Below, piece after piece: positions 32,306 to 41,675 of a DNA stretch of 64,000 nucleotides. Every line of letters starts with the position of its first letter. The first letter of the stretch is position 1. Under the pieces are notes generated by a model. The model did no database searches. It saw nothing but the letters and a program-made list of their open reading frames with translations, and had not been told where the DNA came from. Source of the stretch: an uncultured Neokomagataea sp. (GTDB taxonomy: Bacteria; Pseudomonadota; Alphaproteobacteria; Acetobacterales; Acetobacteraceae); the NCBI RefSeq assembly GCF_946476835.1, contig NZ_CAMKWA010000006.1, positions 62,001 through 126,000 on the forward strand. Reading direction: 5' to 3'. Made by a program: the position numbers and the translations under genes.

Positions 32306-34330
32306 ATGCAGGCTTATTTTATACAGCTTTCTTCACAGTTGAGAAAACATGCTCGTGTGTTAAGCGGTACAGCTCTATGTGCTGTTGGCGTATTCAATGT
32401 TGCATCTGTTGTTGCAAAACCTCTTTCAGATCCACGTACGGTCTTTGCTCCTTTTAATCTACCTGATGCGACGAACGTTTATCGATCAGGCGGCGGCGTC
32501 CCTGGACCTAAATATTGGCAGAATAGAGCTGACTATAGCATAAAGGCCCATATTGATGCGGCTGGGCACCAATTGAGTGGTGATGAGGTCATTACGTACA
32601 CCAACAATAGCCCAGATGCATTGGATGTTGTGTGGTTACAAATTGAACAAAATCGGTATCGAGTAGATTCACGCTCTAACATTGCGGGTGTTACACCATC
32701 GGAAACGACTGAAGGTATGGTGCTGGAAAACATCTCAGAAATGACTGGTAACGCGGATCAAGCGCTGTCCTATCAAGTCTCTGATACACGTTTACAAGTG
32801 AAGCTTTCACAGCCGATTTTATCACATCAACACGTTAAATTTCATGTGCGGTGGCATTATACCATTCCGGGAACGTGGGGTGGTCGGACTGCTGTTTCAA
32901 AAGCCAAAGATGGTGAGATTTTTGAAATGGCGCAGTGGTATCCGCGCCTCAGTGTTTATGATGATAGGCGCGGATGGAATACGCTGCCTTACTTGGAGCA
33001 AGAATTTTTCTTAGAATACGGTAATTTTGATTATTCCGTGACTGTGCCTTGGAATTTTACGGTTGTCGGTTCGGGGGCTTTACTGAATGCATCAGAGGTT
33101 CTGACTAAGACTGAGCGTGCACGATTAGCGCAAGCGGCGCTGAGTGAACAACGTATTCTGATACGAGATTTGCATGATATCGCGGATCCGTTGAGTCACC
33201 GTAAATCTGGTGGTGAGGCAACGTGGCATTTTGCAATGCAAAATACGCGAGATGTTTCCTTTGCAGCATCTCCGGCCTTTTTGTGGGATGCGGAACGGAT
33301 CAACTTACCGCCTGTCTCTCCATGGCCTGGTTATGCAAAGCAACCGAGGTTAGCGATGTCTGTTTATCCGCGTGAGGGTATTTCACCTCATGGTTGGGAT
33401 CGTTCAACTGATTATGTAAAGCACGCCATCGAATACTTCTCAGCACAATGGTTCGCGTACCCTTGGCCAAACGCTATTAACGTTGGTGGATATGGCGCCG
33501 GGATGGAATATCCCGGTATTGTTTTTGATGGCATGCATGAACGCGATCCAGAATTATTTTGGATTACTACGCATGAAATTGGGCATGATTGGTTTCCCAT
33601 GCTGGTTGGCTCGGATGAGCGGCGTAACGCTTTTATGGATGAGGGTTTTAATACGTTTATTGATGCTTATGCCTCGGACCATTTTAATCACGGTGAATTT
33701 GCTCCTAAACAAGATGCTGAGTTTTCACCTCAAACTGGTAATCCAGCACGTGATATTGTGCCGGTTTTGACGGATGTTCATGCGCCCACCTTAATGATGG
33801 CAGCTGATGATATTTCCGAAACGTATCGTCATTCAGTGAGCTATTTTAAAGGGGCATATGGTTTGAAATTATTGCGAGAACAGATTTTAGGGCCTCAGCG
33901 TTTCGATGCTGCGTTTCGGCGTTATATAGCGGCATGGGCTTATCACCATCCATCACCTTCAGACTTTTTTAGGATTATGGAAAGTGAAGCGGGTGAAGAT
34001 TTGGGGTGGTTTTGGCGTGGCTGGTATTTTTCAAACTCTGCACCAGATTACGCTGTAAAGTCTCTACAGATGCAGAAAAATGGTTTTGTACAGGTGGTGG
34101 TAGCTAATTATGGGTCATTACCATTGCCAGTCCATCTGCGTTTAAAATACGCAGATGGCACGACAAAAGATTGTCTTCTCCCAACGGAAACGTGGCGTCA
34201 GGAGAGTGTGGTGACGCTGACTTTGTCTGTGGAGAAAAAGGTAATTTCAGCGACGTTGGACCCAGACATAGTGATTCCAGATATTGACCGTAGCGATAAC
34301 ACGTTTACCGTGTCCGCTCTGCGTCCGTAA
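32306..34330 (+). CDS. Exported M1-family metallopeptidase
   Basis: A 674-residue aminopeptidase-like protein with an N-terminal signal peptide (hydrophobic TALCAVGVFNVASVVA, cut probably after VVAKP or earlier). It has a beta-rich N-domain (HQLSGDEVITYTNNSPDALD), the substrate GxMEN-like loop as YGAGMEYPGIVF, the zinc motif THEIGHDWFPML (His423, His427) and the third ligand in FMDEGFNTFID about 19 residues later, then a helical C-domain. The gluzincin M1 arrangement is complete. It is likely periplasmic or membrane-associated. A TTG two codons upstream could start the frame; ATG is preferred. A CRP-like site lies upstream. Confidence 0.9.
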   Translation: MQAYFIQLSSQLRKHARVLSGTALCAVGVFNVASVVAKPLSDPRTVFAPFNLPDATNVYRSGGGVPGPKYWQNRADYSIKAHIDAAGHQLSGDEVITYTNNSPDALDVVWLQIEQNRYRVDSRSNIAGVTPSETTEGMVLENISEMTGNADQALSYQVSDTRLQVKLSQPILSHQHVKFHVRWHYTIPGTWGGRTAVSKAKDGEIFEMAQWYPRLSVYDDRRGWNTLPYLEQEFFLEYGNFDYSVTVPWNFTVVGSGALLNASEVLTKTERARLAQAALSEQRILIRDLHDIADPLSHRKSGGEATWHFAMQNTRDVSFAASPAFLWDAERINLPPVSPWPGYAKQPRLAMSVYPREGISPHGWDRSTDYVKHAIEYFSAQWFAYPWPNAINVGGYGAGMEYPGIVFDGMHERDPELFWITTHEIGHDWFPMLVGSDERRNAFMDEGFNTFIDAYASDHFNHGEFAPKQDAEFSPQTGNPARDIVPVLTDVHAPTLMMAADDISETYRHSVSYFKGAYGLKLLREQILGPQRFDAAFRRYIAAWAYHHPSPSDFFRIMESEAGEDLGWFWRGWYFSNSAPDYAVKSLQMQKNGFVQVVVANYGSLPLPVHLRLKYADGTTKDCLLPTETWRQESVVTLTLSVEKKVISATLDPDIVIPDIDRSDNTFTVSALRP

Positions 34331-34346
34331 TATAGTTGATGTTGTG

Positions 34347-34739
34347 TCAGCCTGTGAGAGCAAAGCTTCCTGCAGGTGGATGCACTGAGGTATTCAGTGC
34401 TGTGCTGGATAGTCCGGCGATCATGTCATGATTAATATCTATGAGCGGCTGTAAACTAAGCGGCCGCATCATGGCTTCGTTAGAACGTTTCAAAGACCAT
34501 GTGCTGAGAGTGAGTAAGTCTTTCTGTAAAATAGGATCAAGAGGGCAGTCTATGCGTTGCAGACTATGCAGGAAAATACCCCAGAGCTTTTGGTTTTGAT
34601 GCAATGCGTTGTGGCGTTCTTTAGGTGTTCGAGCTTGCGCCATGAGGGTGTTAATGTGGCGAAAGGCCATAGCTTCGATTTCTCTGGAGGAAAGATATCC
34701 TCCAGATTGAGCTTGATATTGTGACGTCGCGTAATTCAC
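34347..34739 (-). CDS. flaF: Flagellin-expression regulator FlaF
   Basis: A 130-residue FlaF-family protein, a helper/regulator of flagellin secretion and synthesis in alphaproteobacteria. It shows YLSSREIEAMAFRHINTLMA near the N-terminus and the signature HNALHQNQKLWGIFLHSLQR followed by LTLSTWSLKRSNEAM, as in Caulobacter FlaF. It lies 75 bases downstream of flagellin on the same strand. The partner regulator flbT, often next to flaF, is not in the window. Confidence 0.87.
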   Translation of the reverse strand: MNYATSQYQAQSGGYLSSREIEAMAFRHINTLMAQARTPKERHNALHQNQKLWGIFLHSLQRIDCPLDPILQKDLLTLSTWSLKRSNEAMMRPLSLQPLIDINHDMIAGLSSTALNTSVHPPAGSFALTG

Positions 34740-34814
34740 GCCACGTTTCTCCTTAAAAAATGGGGAGGGAGTTCATCGGTGCCAAAATATGGTACCGATG
34801 ATGAGGCCGCTATA

Positions 34815-36329
34815 TTAACCGCGGAATAGGCTCATAATTTGCGAAGACTGTGAGTTGGCGATTGATAGGGATTGAACGGCTAATTGCTGTTTTGTCTGCA
34901 AAGAGGTGAGCTTGGCGCTTTCTGCTGCCATATCTGCATCGGTTAGTGCACCAACGCCAGATGTCAGCGAATCAGATAATGATGAGGTAGATGATTGGAG
35001 TTGGGTGACAGAGTTGGTCGCCACACCCATTTTGGATGAGATACGTTCAACACTGGAAAGCGCTGCACCAACAGCCAACTGCACAACGGATGTGCCACTC
35101 GTTTGTGAGGTGGTGGCACTAGAAGATACTGTTCCTGCAGTGCCTTTTGAGCCCGCAGTATAGGTTCCCATTTTTACATTGCTGGTTGTGGCATCGAGAT
35201 TCCCACCAGCCATGGTGATAGAGCCATCATTGTTTGTTTGTGCGCCAAAGCCTGCGTTATTGATGGCTGTGACCAGTGATGCTTCTTTCGCATTATTTTG
35301 CTGAGCAGAAGAGCCGGCAGAATCAGCTTTGCTGATGTCAACGTCAACAATTTTGCTCATAGCTTTAACATTGCCATTCGCATCAACGTCGCCACCTTTG
35401 GCGACAGTATAGGTCATATTGCCGGAGGAATCGGTTTGTGCTTGGATGTTATCCCCATTTGTGAGTTTGTAAGAGGTTGTTCCGTCAGAACTGGTTGTGG
35501 TGGAAGCGATAGCGTTCTTACCGTTGCTGTCTTTAATATTAAGAGACCCGCCATTAAAGCTTGCAGTCAGGCTGCTCCCGGGCGTGAGTGCATCGGTAAT
35601 CATACTGGAAACGGTGCCTGATGCACCTGTAGAATCACCTGGTTTGCTATCGAGGACAAAGGACGTGGTAACGGCTGGACTTCCTGCTGCTCCAGTATTG
35701 CTCGCCTGCGCTTGATTTTGCACTTGCAACACGCTTGCGCTACCACTTGCGCCAGAGAGGGTGCCTGGATTGCTGATAGAAACACCATTCATAGAGGTGC
35801 TGAGCCCTTGAAGTCCGAGACCTGCGGACGTGGCATTAAAACCATTTTGTGTAAAAAGATTGCCACTAACATCTTGGGCTGCAGAAATAGAGTTATAGTT
35901 AACGCCATTTCCTGTGGAGCCGGATAGAAGATTAACGCCTTGGAAAGTAGCAGTATTTGCGGCGCTGTCGATTGAACTTAGTGTCGATTTAATGGCGCTA
36001 TTTAATTTATTTTGGTCCATACCATTATTCGCTGCCTGCGTAATGGTGCTGGATAAAGTGGATAGGTTGCTTGTGATCGACGTGGTTGCTTGTGTGGTGG
36101 TGTTCAAGACCTGACCAGCGAACTGTAATCCTGTTGAAACACCGCTGAGACCAGAAATTTGAGCATTCATGCCTTGAGATATGGTGTAAACGGCAGGGTT
36201 ATCAGAGGCATCGTTTACTTTTTTGCCAGTTGAGACCGCATTTTGTGTTTTGCTGAGGTCATTGGATGTTTGATTAAGTGACTGTAGAGCTGCCATTGCA
36301 GCATTGTTGGTATTAATTGACATGGACAT
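34815..36329 (-). CDS. Flagellin
   Basis: A 504-residue flagellar filament subunit. The conserved N-terminal helix region ([20 protein letters not shown], then [20 protein letters not shown]) and C-terminal region ([20 protein letters not shown] ... [17 protein letters not shown]) form the D0/D1 core. The middle (about residues 170-410) is a long Ser/Gly/Thr/Asn-rich variable surface domain, so the protein is longer than minimal alphaproteobacterial flagellins (about 270-300). GGAG lies nine bases before the first ATG. FlaF follows. Other flagellar genes must be elsewhere. Confidence 0.94.
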   Translation of the reverse strand: MSMSINTNNAAMAALQSLNQTSNDLSKTQNAVSTGKKVNDASDNPAVYTISQGMNAQISGLSGVSTGLQFAGQVLNTTTQATTSITSNLSTLSSTITQAANNGMDQNKLNSAIKSTLSSIDSAANTATFQGVNLLSGSTGNGVNYNSISAAQDVSGNLFTQNGFNATSAGLGLQGLSTSMNGVSISNPGTLSGASGSASVLQVQNQAQASNTGAAGSPAVTTSFVLDSKPGDSTGASGTVSSMITDALTPGSSLTASFNGGSLNIKDSNGKNAIASTTTSSDGTTSYKLTNGDNIQAQTDSSGNMTYTVAKGGDVDANGNVKAMSKIVDVDISKADSAGSSAQQNNAKEASLVTAINNAGFGAQTNNDGSITMAGGNLDATTSNVKMGTYTAGSKGTAGTVSSSATTSQTSGTSVVQLAVGAALSSVERISSKMGVATNSVTQLQSSTSSLSDSLTSGVGALTDADMAAESAKLTSLQTKQQLAVQSLSIANSQSSQIMSLFRG

Positions 36330-36492
36330 TGTTTAGGACTCCGTCAGTGCATTATGGTCTGCAGGAGGATAGGCAAAGGGATATTAATAGATTCTGAATT
36401 CTTCACTTATTCTTGTCGCTGTTGCGTGGAGTAAGAGAGGGGAAACGCATTGGTTTTTTCAGCTTGCTGCTCCTGACGTGATATGCAAAGAA

Positions 36493-36511
36493 TGACCGAA
36501 CTGATCGGTCA
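36493..36511. promoter_or_regulatory. TetR-type operator upstream of emrA
   Basis: TGACCGA (36493-36499), 5-nt spacer, TCGGTCA (36505-36511): a perfect 7-bp inverted repeat 73 bp before the emrA start. The same arms recur at 39964-39982 beside the TetR gene. Confidence 0.75.
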
Positions 36512-36584
36512 TTTTTGGGGGTGTATGTCATCCTTTTGGCCTTCATAAAAATTTGTAAGCTCTTTTGGAGTGTAAAGAGACCAC

Positions 36585-37658
36585 ATGGCGCAGGATGATC
36601 AGCCGTCAGGCTCAGCACCAAAAAAATCTAATCCCGTGCGGCGGATTATACTTATTCTTCTGGTAATTCTCGCGATTGTGGGGATTGGTTTCTATGTATT
36701 TTTGACAAGAAATCAGTATAAGACAGATGATGCCTATACAGAAGGGCGCAAGATTTCTATTGCGGCACATGTAAATGGTTATGTCACGCACCTTTTGGTG
36801 AATGATAATCAATTTGTCCATCGTGGTGACTTGTTGTTTACGGTAGATAATCGTGATTACACGGCCTCTCTACAGAAAGCACAAGCCGCGGTAGAGCAAG
36901 CGAATGCCAATATCGATGCTTATCGTTTGCAGGTTGCGGTAGCACAGAAAAATTTCCCGGGTCAGTTAGTGACTGCTAAGGGCAATCTTGCAGCAGCGCA
37001 GGCGCAACTCGTGAAGGCCGAAGCTGATTTTCATCGGCAGCATACTGTAGCGCGCGCAGCAACGTCACAGCAGGATATTGATACTGCCCATGCGGCCTTG
37101 GAAGAAGCGCGAGCACGCGTTTTGCAAGCTGAAGGCCAAATGACGCAAGCCGAGCCCGTTGCAGCCAATCTGAGTAATGTTTCAGCACGTGTGACACAAG
37201 AAGAAGCGTCATTAGCCTCTGCTTTGGCTGAGCTTAAGCAAGCTGAATTGAATATGGAGTGGACACAAGTGCGCGCTCCGCAGGATGGTTGGATTGCAGA
37301 GCGCAGCATTGAACAGGGTAACTTTGTTCAAACAGGACAAAAGCTCTTCTCTATTGTTCAGCCAGAAGTGTGGGTTGTTGCGAACTTCAAAGAAACTCAA
37401 ATTACGCGTATGCGCATTGGTCAGAAAGTCGACATGGAAGTCGATGCATATCCTGACTTGAAGCTGCATGGGCATATTGACTCTATTCAGTTGGGTTCAG
37501 GGGAGACTTTCAGTACGTTCCCGCCTGAAAACGCGACGGGAAACTTTGTGAAAACCGTTCAGCGTATTCCGGTCAAAATTTTGATTGATCGTGGTTTAGA
37601 TCCGCATCTTCCACTGGCGCTCGGCTTGTCCGTTACGCCGACCGTTTACGTGAAGTGA
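36585..37658 (+). CDS. emrA: EmrA-type periplasmic adaptor of MFS efflux pump
   Basis: A 357-residue HlyD/EmrA-family adaptor. A cytoplasmic Lys/Ser-rich start precedes a single membrane helix (about residues 19-40), then YKTDDAYTEGRKISIAAHVN with the first lipoyl half, a long coiled-coil hairpin (about residues 85-215, Ala/Gln/Glu-rich) and the second lipoyl half WTQVRAPQDGWIAERSIEQG. The fit to EmrA/VceA proteins is good. It is 10 bases upstream of the MFS permease gene and carries a TetR-type operator in its promoter region. Confidence 0.92.
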   Translation: MAQDDQPSGSAPKKSNPVRRIILILLVILAIVGIGFYVFLTRNQYKTDDAYTEGRKISIAAHVNGYVTHLLVNDNQFVHRGDLLFTVDNRDYTASLQKAQAAVEQANANIDAYRLQVAVAQKNFPGQLVTAKGNLAAAQAQLVKAEADFHRQHTVARAATSQQDIDTAHAALEEARARVLQAEGQMTQAEPVAANLSNVSARVTQEEASLASALAELKQAELNMEWTQVRAPQDGWIAERSIEQGNFVQTGQKLFSIVQPEVWVVANFKETQITRMRIGQKVDMEVDAYPDLKLHGHIDSIQLGSGETFSTFPPENATGNFVKTVQRIPVKILIDRGLDPHLPLALGLSVTPTVYVK

Positions 37659-37668
37659 GCTGTGTTCC

Positions 37669-39252
37669 ATGAGCGCGCCGGATACATCAAAAGAAGAGTG
37701 GAAACCCAAGCATAACCCTTGGTTGATTGCCGTTGTTGTAACGATGGCTGCGTTCATGGAAGTGCTGGATACAACGATTGTGAATGTGGCTTTGCCGCAT
37801 ATTGCAGGGTCTTTGGGGGGGTCGTATGATGACTCCACATGGGCATTAACAGCGTATCTTGTGGCCAATGGTATTGTACTGACAATTTCAGGATGGTTGT
37901 CTCGCCTGTTTGGGCGCAAGCGATATTTCCTGATTTGTATCGTGATGTTCACCGTATCGTCATTCTTATGTGGCCTTGCACAGTCACTGCCGATGTTGGT
38001 GGTATTTCGTTTGATGCAAGGCTTTTTTGGTGGCGGGCTACAACCAAGCCAGCAATCGATTATTCTTGATACTTTCCCGCCAGAAAAGCGTGGAGCTGCC
38101 TTTGGTTTGACGGCAATTGCCACCATTGTGGGGCCGGTGCTCGGCCCGCTTTTGGGAGGCTTCTTAACGGATGATTATTCATGGAGATGGGTTTTCTTCG
38201 TTAACATCCCCTTTGGTATTATTTGTGTTTTAGCCGTTTCTGCCTTTGTTGAAGATCCACCATGGGAACGTCGGCGTCGTATGCCGATTGATGGCGTTGG
38301 TATTGGCTTGATCACCTTAGGTTTGGGCTGTCTTGAACTCGCTTGTGATCGCGGTGAAGATGAAGACTGGTTTGGGTCGCACTACATTATTCTGATGGCT
38401 GTTTTGGGGGCTATTGGTATCATTGGCGCCATTTTCTGGATGTTGAAAGCGCGTCAGCCTTTGCTGCGGTTAGAAGTTTTTAAGGACCGTAATTTCGCAA
38501 CAAGCATGTTGCTCATGTCGATGGTGGGAGCATTACTGTACAGCTCATCCATTATTATCCCGCAGTTTGCACAACAGGTGCAAGGATACACGGCGACGAC
38601 TTCCGGCCTGTTATTGGCGCCGGGTGGGATGGTTGTGATTGTGCTGATCCCTATTGTAGGGAGGCTTATGAAAGTCATTCCGTTACGTTACATTATTGCG
38701 TGTGGCTTTACTTTCATGGGTTTGTCGATGTTCCAAGCTGCGCATTTGAATGCGCAGATTGATTTCGCGACCTTGATTCAATACCGCGTGAGTCAGACGG
38801 CAGCGCTGGCATTTTTATTCGTGCCGATTTCAACGGTGGCGTATTCGACATTACCGCGGGAATTAAATGCAGATGCATCGGCACTCTTTAGCATGTGCCG
38901 CAATTACCTTGGGTCTTTAGCGATTTCGTTATCTACCGCTGCTGTCGTGGAAGCGCGGCAAAGGCACCAGAATGATACGGCTGGGCACATGATTACGGGT
39001 CATCAGCCGTATACCGATTATCTCAACACTGTGCAGAAAACAGCGCAAGATCACGGGTTAACACCCGCCGCAGCCCATAGTTTTGCTGTGCATCGGTTAA
39101 TGGGAGAGTTCTCAACTCAAACAGCGATGCTAGCTTACAATGAGGTTTTTCGCTGGATCGGTATTTTGGCTCTCATGGTTGTGCCGCTCTGCGCTTTACT
39201 GGCGCCTGTGGCAAAGAAGCGTAGCGGTGATGCCCCCGCAGGGGGGCATTAA
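37669..39252 (+). CDS. emrB: DHA2-family MFS multidrug exporter (EmrB type)
   Basis: A 527-residue proton antiporter with 14 predicted membrane helices. TM1 carries the DHA2 signature MEVLDTTIVNVALPHIAGSL; motif A appears as SGWLSRLFGRKRYFL; the motif C-like segment GPVLGPLLGGFLTDDYSWRW lies in TM5. It forms a pump with EmrA and probably the outer membrane factor at 40016. The 3' end overlaps the convergent TetR gene by 4 bases. Drug range cannot be read from sequence. Confidence 0.94.
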   Translation: MSAPDTSKEEWKPKHNPWLIAVVVTMAAFMEVLDTTIVNVALPHIAGSLGGSYDDSTWALTAYLVANGIVLTISGWLSRLFGRKRYFLICIVMFTVSSFLCGLAQSLPMLVVFRLMQGFFGGGLQPSQQSIILDTFPPEKRGAAFGLTAIATIVGPVLGPLLGGFLTDDYSWRWVFFVNIPFGIICVLAVSAFVEDPPWERRRRMPIDGVGIGLITLGLGCLELACDRGEDEDWFGSHYIILMAVLGAIGIIGAIFWMLKARQPLLRLEVFKDRNFATSMLLMSMVGALLYSSSIIIPQFAQQVQGYTATTSGLLLAPGGMVVIVLIPIVGRLMKVIPLRYIIACGFTFMGLSMFQAAHLNAQIDFATLIQYRVSQTAALAFLFVPISTVAYSTLPRELNADASALFSMCRNYLGSLAISLSTAAVVEARQRHQNDTAGHMITGHQPYTDYLNTVQKTAQDHGLTPAAAHSFAVHRLMGEFSTQTAMLAYNEVFRWIGILALMVVPLCALLAPVAKKRSGDAPAGGH

Positions 39253-39917
39253 TGAGGGGCGTAAATTTTCAAGAAGCTTTCAGCCGTAAGCTCTGCCAAG
39301 CGCGTAATCGCTTGGGTGCTATCATCAACCGGCATGGCCAAGCGGCGGCGATTGATGATGCGCGTTTGGCACATAGCGACCAGTTGCTCAGCGGCGAACT
39401 CAGTGTCGGGGACTATCAGCGCCCCAGAGATATGGCAGCGTTGCAGCCATTGGCTCAGATTTTGCAAAGTGGCACCAAAGCTGTGCTTCCAGAAGGTATC
39501 CGCCAAGTTTGGAAATTTTTCTGTTTCCGCAACCAATATGCGATACAGTCCCATCGCTTCAGGGTTGAGCAGCAGGTGGATTGCCGCTTCACACACATTC
39601 AAAAGCGTGTTTTGGAAGTCATGGGCATTATCATTCACCAAGGCAGTGAGTGCTTGAAGCTTTGTGCGCGACTGTTCAATGATGAAAGCCGAGAACAGAT
39701 CAGCTTTGCTGGTGAAGTGATTATACAGCGTTCCTTTGGAAACGCCGGCCTCTCGGGCGATATGAGACATAGAGGCGCCTTCGTAGCCATGCGCCAAAAA
39801 GACCTTCTCTGCTCCTCTCAGAATTTGTTCGCGTTTGCCGGTGGGCGAGTGAGGAGGGAGCGCCGAAGGAATGATGGGTGTCTGACATGGTGTCTTGGTA
39901 CCCCGTTGGTTTCTCAT
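39249..39917 (-). CDS. TetR-family repressor of the EmrAB pump
   Basis: A TetR/AcrR-type regulator of 222 residues from this start. The HTH is at about residues 30-76 (REQILRGAEKVFLAHGYEGA, then IAREAGVSKGTLYNHFTSKA), followed by a helical ligand domain. The frame is open to 40025, but that would place the start inside or past the operator and the neighbouring outer membrane factor start, so the ATG at 39917 is chosen; its ribosome site is weak. The gene lies between emrB and a divergent outer membrane factor gene, with TGACCGA-N5-TCGGTCA in the divergent region and again before emrA. It should repress both and itself. Confidence 0.88.
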   Translation of the reverse strand: MRNQRGTKTPCQTPIIPSALPPHSPTGKREQILRGAEKVFLAHGYEGASMSHIAREAGVSKGTLYNHFTSKADLFSAFIIEQSRTKLQALTALVNDNAHDFQNTLLNVCEAAIHLLLNPEAMGLYRILVAETEKFPNLADTFWKHSFGATLQNLSQWLQRCHISGALIVPDTEFAAEQLVAMCQTRIINRRRLAMPVDDSTQAITRLAELTAESFLKIYAPH

Positions 39918-39963
39918 AAAGCGCCAGCGTTCTTTCGTAATCAAACTGCAATACGCATTATGC

Positions 39964-39982
39964 TGACCGAACAGGTCGGTCA
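39964..39982. promoter_or_regulatory. TetR-type operator in tetR/outer-membrane-factor divergent region
   Basis: TGACCGA (39964-39970), 5-nt spacer, TCGGTCA (39976-39982). Same arms and spacing as the site at 36493-36511. It is 47 bp from the tetR start and 33 bp from the outer membrane factor start. Confidence 0.78.
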
Positions 39983-40015
39983 GTGCAAGAATATTTCTGT
40001 TTCGGGGGTCTGATC

Positions 40016-41566
40016 GTGAGAGCAACTTCTTTTATTCGTGCTTTATCTGCCGGTGTTGCCACTGTTGCTCTGTCTGGGTGCTTGCATGTCGGCCCAGAGT
40101 TTCGTGCACCTAAATCATGGGCTCCGGAACATTATGCCCAAGGCGTGACGCAAGCTCCGTCAAGCGTCACACGCGAAGAAGCGGTAGCGGATCAGTGGTG
40201 GACACTGTTCCATGATGACGAGTTAACATCTTTGGAAAACCGCCTCGTTCATCAGAACTTGGCATTTCGTCTTTCCACAGCCAACCTTGCGCAAAGCAGA
40301 GCGCAGTTGATGATGGCAGGAGCGGAGCGGTTTCCCGGCCTGAGCGCTTCTGGGTCCTATCAGCGTAGCCAATTCAGTTCCAAATTCGCTCAAGAAGCGA
40401 TTGGGCAAGTTGGAAAAGGGCTGGGTTCTGGTACTGCGGGGCAATTGGCGCAACGTGCTGCGAGCGATACTGAAATCCCACAACTGGATCAGTGGAAAGA
40501 TGGCATTGACGCAACTTATGAAATCGATCTTTGGGGCCGAGTAGCGCATCAGTATGATGCGGCAAAAGCAGATTTGGCTGCGTCAGATGAAGAGCGGCGG
40601 GCCGTTTTGATCGCACAACAAGCAGATATGGCGCGTGCTTATCTGACATTGCGTGGTGATCAAACACGTCAGCATGTTCTGACGGATAATTTGGAAACTC
40701 TGCAGCAGTTCCAAGCGCTTGCTCAGGCTCGTTATCGTGCTGGACTTGTATCGGAATTGGATGTGGATACCGCCCAAGGGCGCGTACATGATACTGAAAG
40801 TCGTCTGGCACAGTTGGCTCAGGCTGTAGCCCAAGAAAAGAATGCTATCGCATTGCTGTTGGGGGATGCGCCGAGTAGCTTAAACGAAGAGCTTACGGCG
40901 CGTGCAACGCCGGTTGTTCCACCTGTTGTCCCGGTGGGTTTGCCTTCAGAGCTTGCACAACGTCGTCCGGATATTCGTGAGGCTGAAGCAAAGCTCCGCG
41001 GTGCCGTTGCAGAAGTTGGTGAAGCAACTGCTGACTTTTATCCTAAAGTGACGATTAATGCAGACTTCGGATTTCAAAGCTTGTCTTTCCGTGACTTAGG
41101 ATTCTGGAATGCACGTGCTTGGAATATTGGTCCGTCTATTTCATTGCCTATTTTTCAAGGTGGGCGTTTGCGCGGGCAATTAGCGTTGAAAGAATATGCA
41201 CAAAAAGCGGCAGCAATTAATTATCAGCAAACGGTTTTACAGGCATGGCATGATGTTGATAATGCGCTCATTGCGTATCGAAATGAGCAGTTTCACCGTC
41301 AGGCATTGGTAAGTGCGGTTGATGACAATCGACGTGCTTTGAACCTCGCAAAAAGCCAGTATCGCTCTGGGTTGACGACGTATCTGAGTGTACTCAATGC
41401 ACAGGCTCAGCTCCAGTCGGCGCAGCTTGATTTAGCCGAAAGTGATTGCACTCTCGCGACAAATTTGGCGCGTTTGTATAATGCCTTGGGCGGCGGCTGG
41501 AGTAGTGCTTTGCCACAAAATGATCCTGCTAAGCGTTCATTGGCGGCGGTCTCTCCAGGGCCGTAA
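40016..41566 (+). CDS. Outer membrane factor lipoprotein (NodT family) of the MFS pump
   Basis: A 516-residue TolC/OprM-like channel. The GTG at 40016, with TCGGGGG before it, starts a lipoprotein signal ending in LSGC (Cys22) followed by LHVGPEFRAPKSW; an ATG-like earlier start at 39983 would put the gene start next to the operator and precede the signal peptide. The second OEP repeat has VGLPSELAQRRPDIREAEAK (about residues 300-320). It is divergent from tetR and shares its operator, so it probably supplies the outer membrane part for EmrAB. Confidence 0.92.
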   Translation: MRATSFIRALSAGVATVALSGCLHVGPEFRAPKSWAPEHYAQGVTQAPSSVTREEAVADQWWTLFHDDELTSLENRLVHQNLAFRLSTANLAQSRAQLMMAGAERFPGLSASGSYQRSQFSSKFAQEAIGQVGKGLGSGTAGQLAQRAASDTEIPQLDQWKDGIDATYEIDLWGRVAHQYDAAKADLAASDEERRAVLIAQQADMARAYLTLRGDQTRQHVLTDNLETLQQFQALAQARYRAGLVSELDVDTAQGRVHDTESRLAQLAQAVAQEKNAIALLLGDAPSSLNEELTARATPVVPPVVPVGLPSELAQRRPDIREAEAKLRGAVAEVGEATADFYPKVTINADFGFQSLSFRDLGFWNARAWNIGPSISLPIFQGGRLRGQLALKEYAQKAAAINYQQTVLQAWHDVDNALIAYRNEQFHRQALVSAVDDNRRALNLAKSQYRSGLTTYLSVLNAQAQLQSAQLDLAESDCTLATNLARLYNALGGGWSSALPQNDPAKRSLAAVSPGP

Positions 41567-41675
41567 TAAGGTGCTCTCTAAAATTTGTTGCTAAAATATC
41601 GGGCTGCTCTTTATTGCTAAGTACAATTTACATGTTATTGAAGGTGTAAGTTTTTTCTTCTCAGCATGGATAAGC

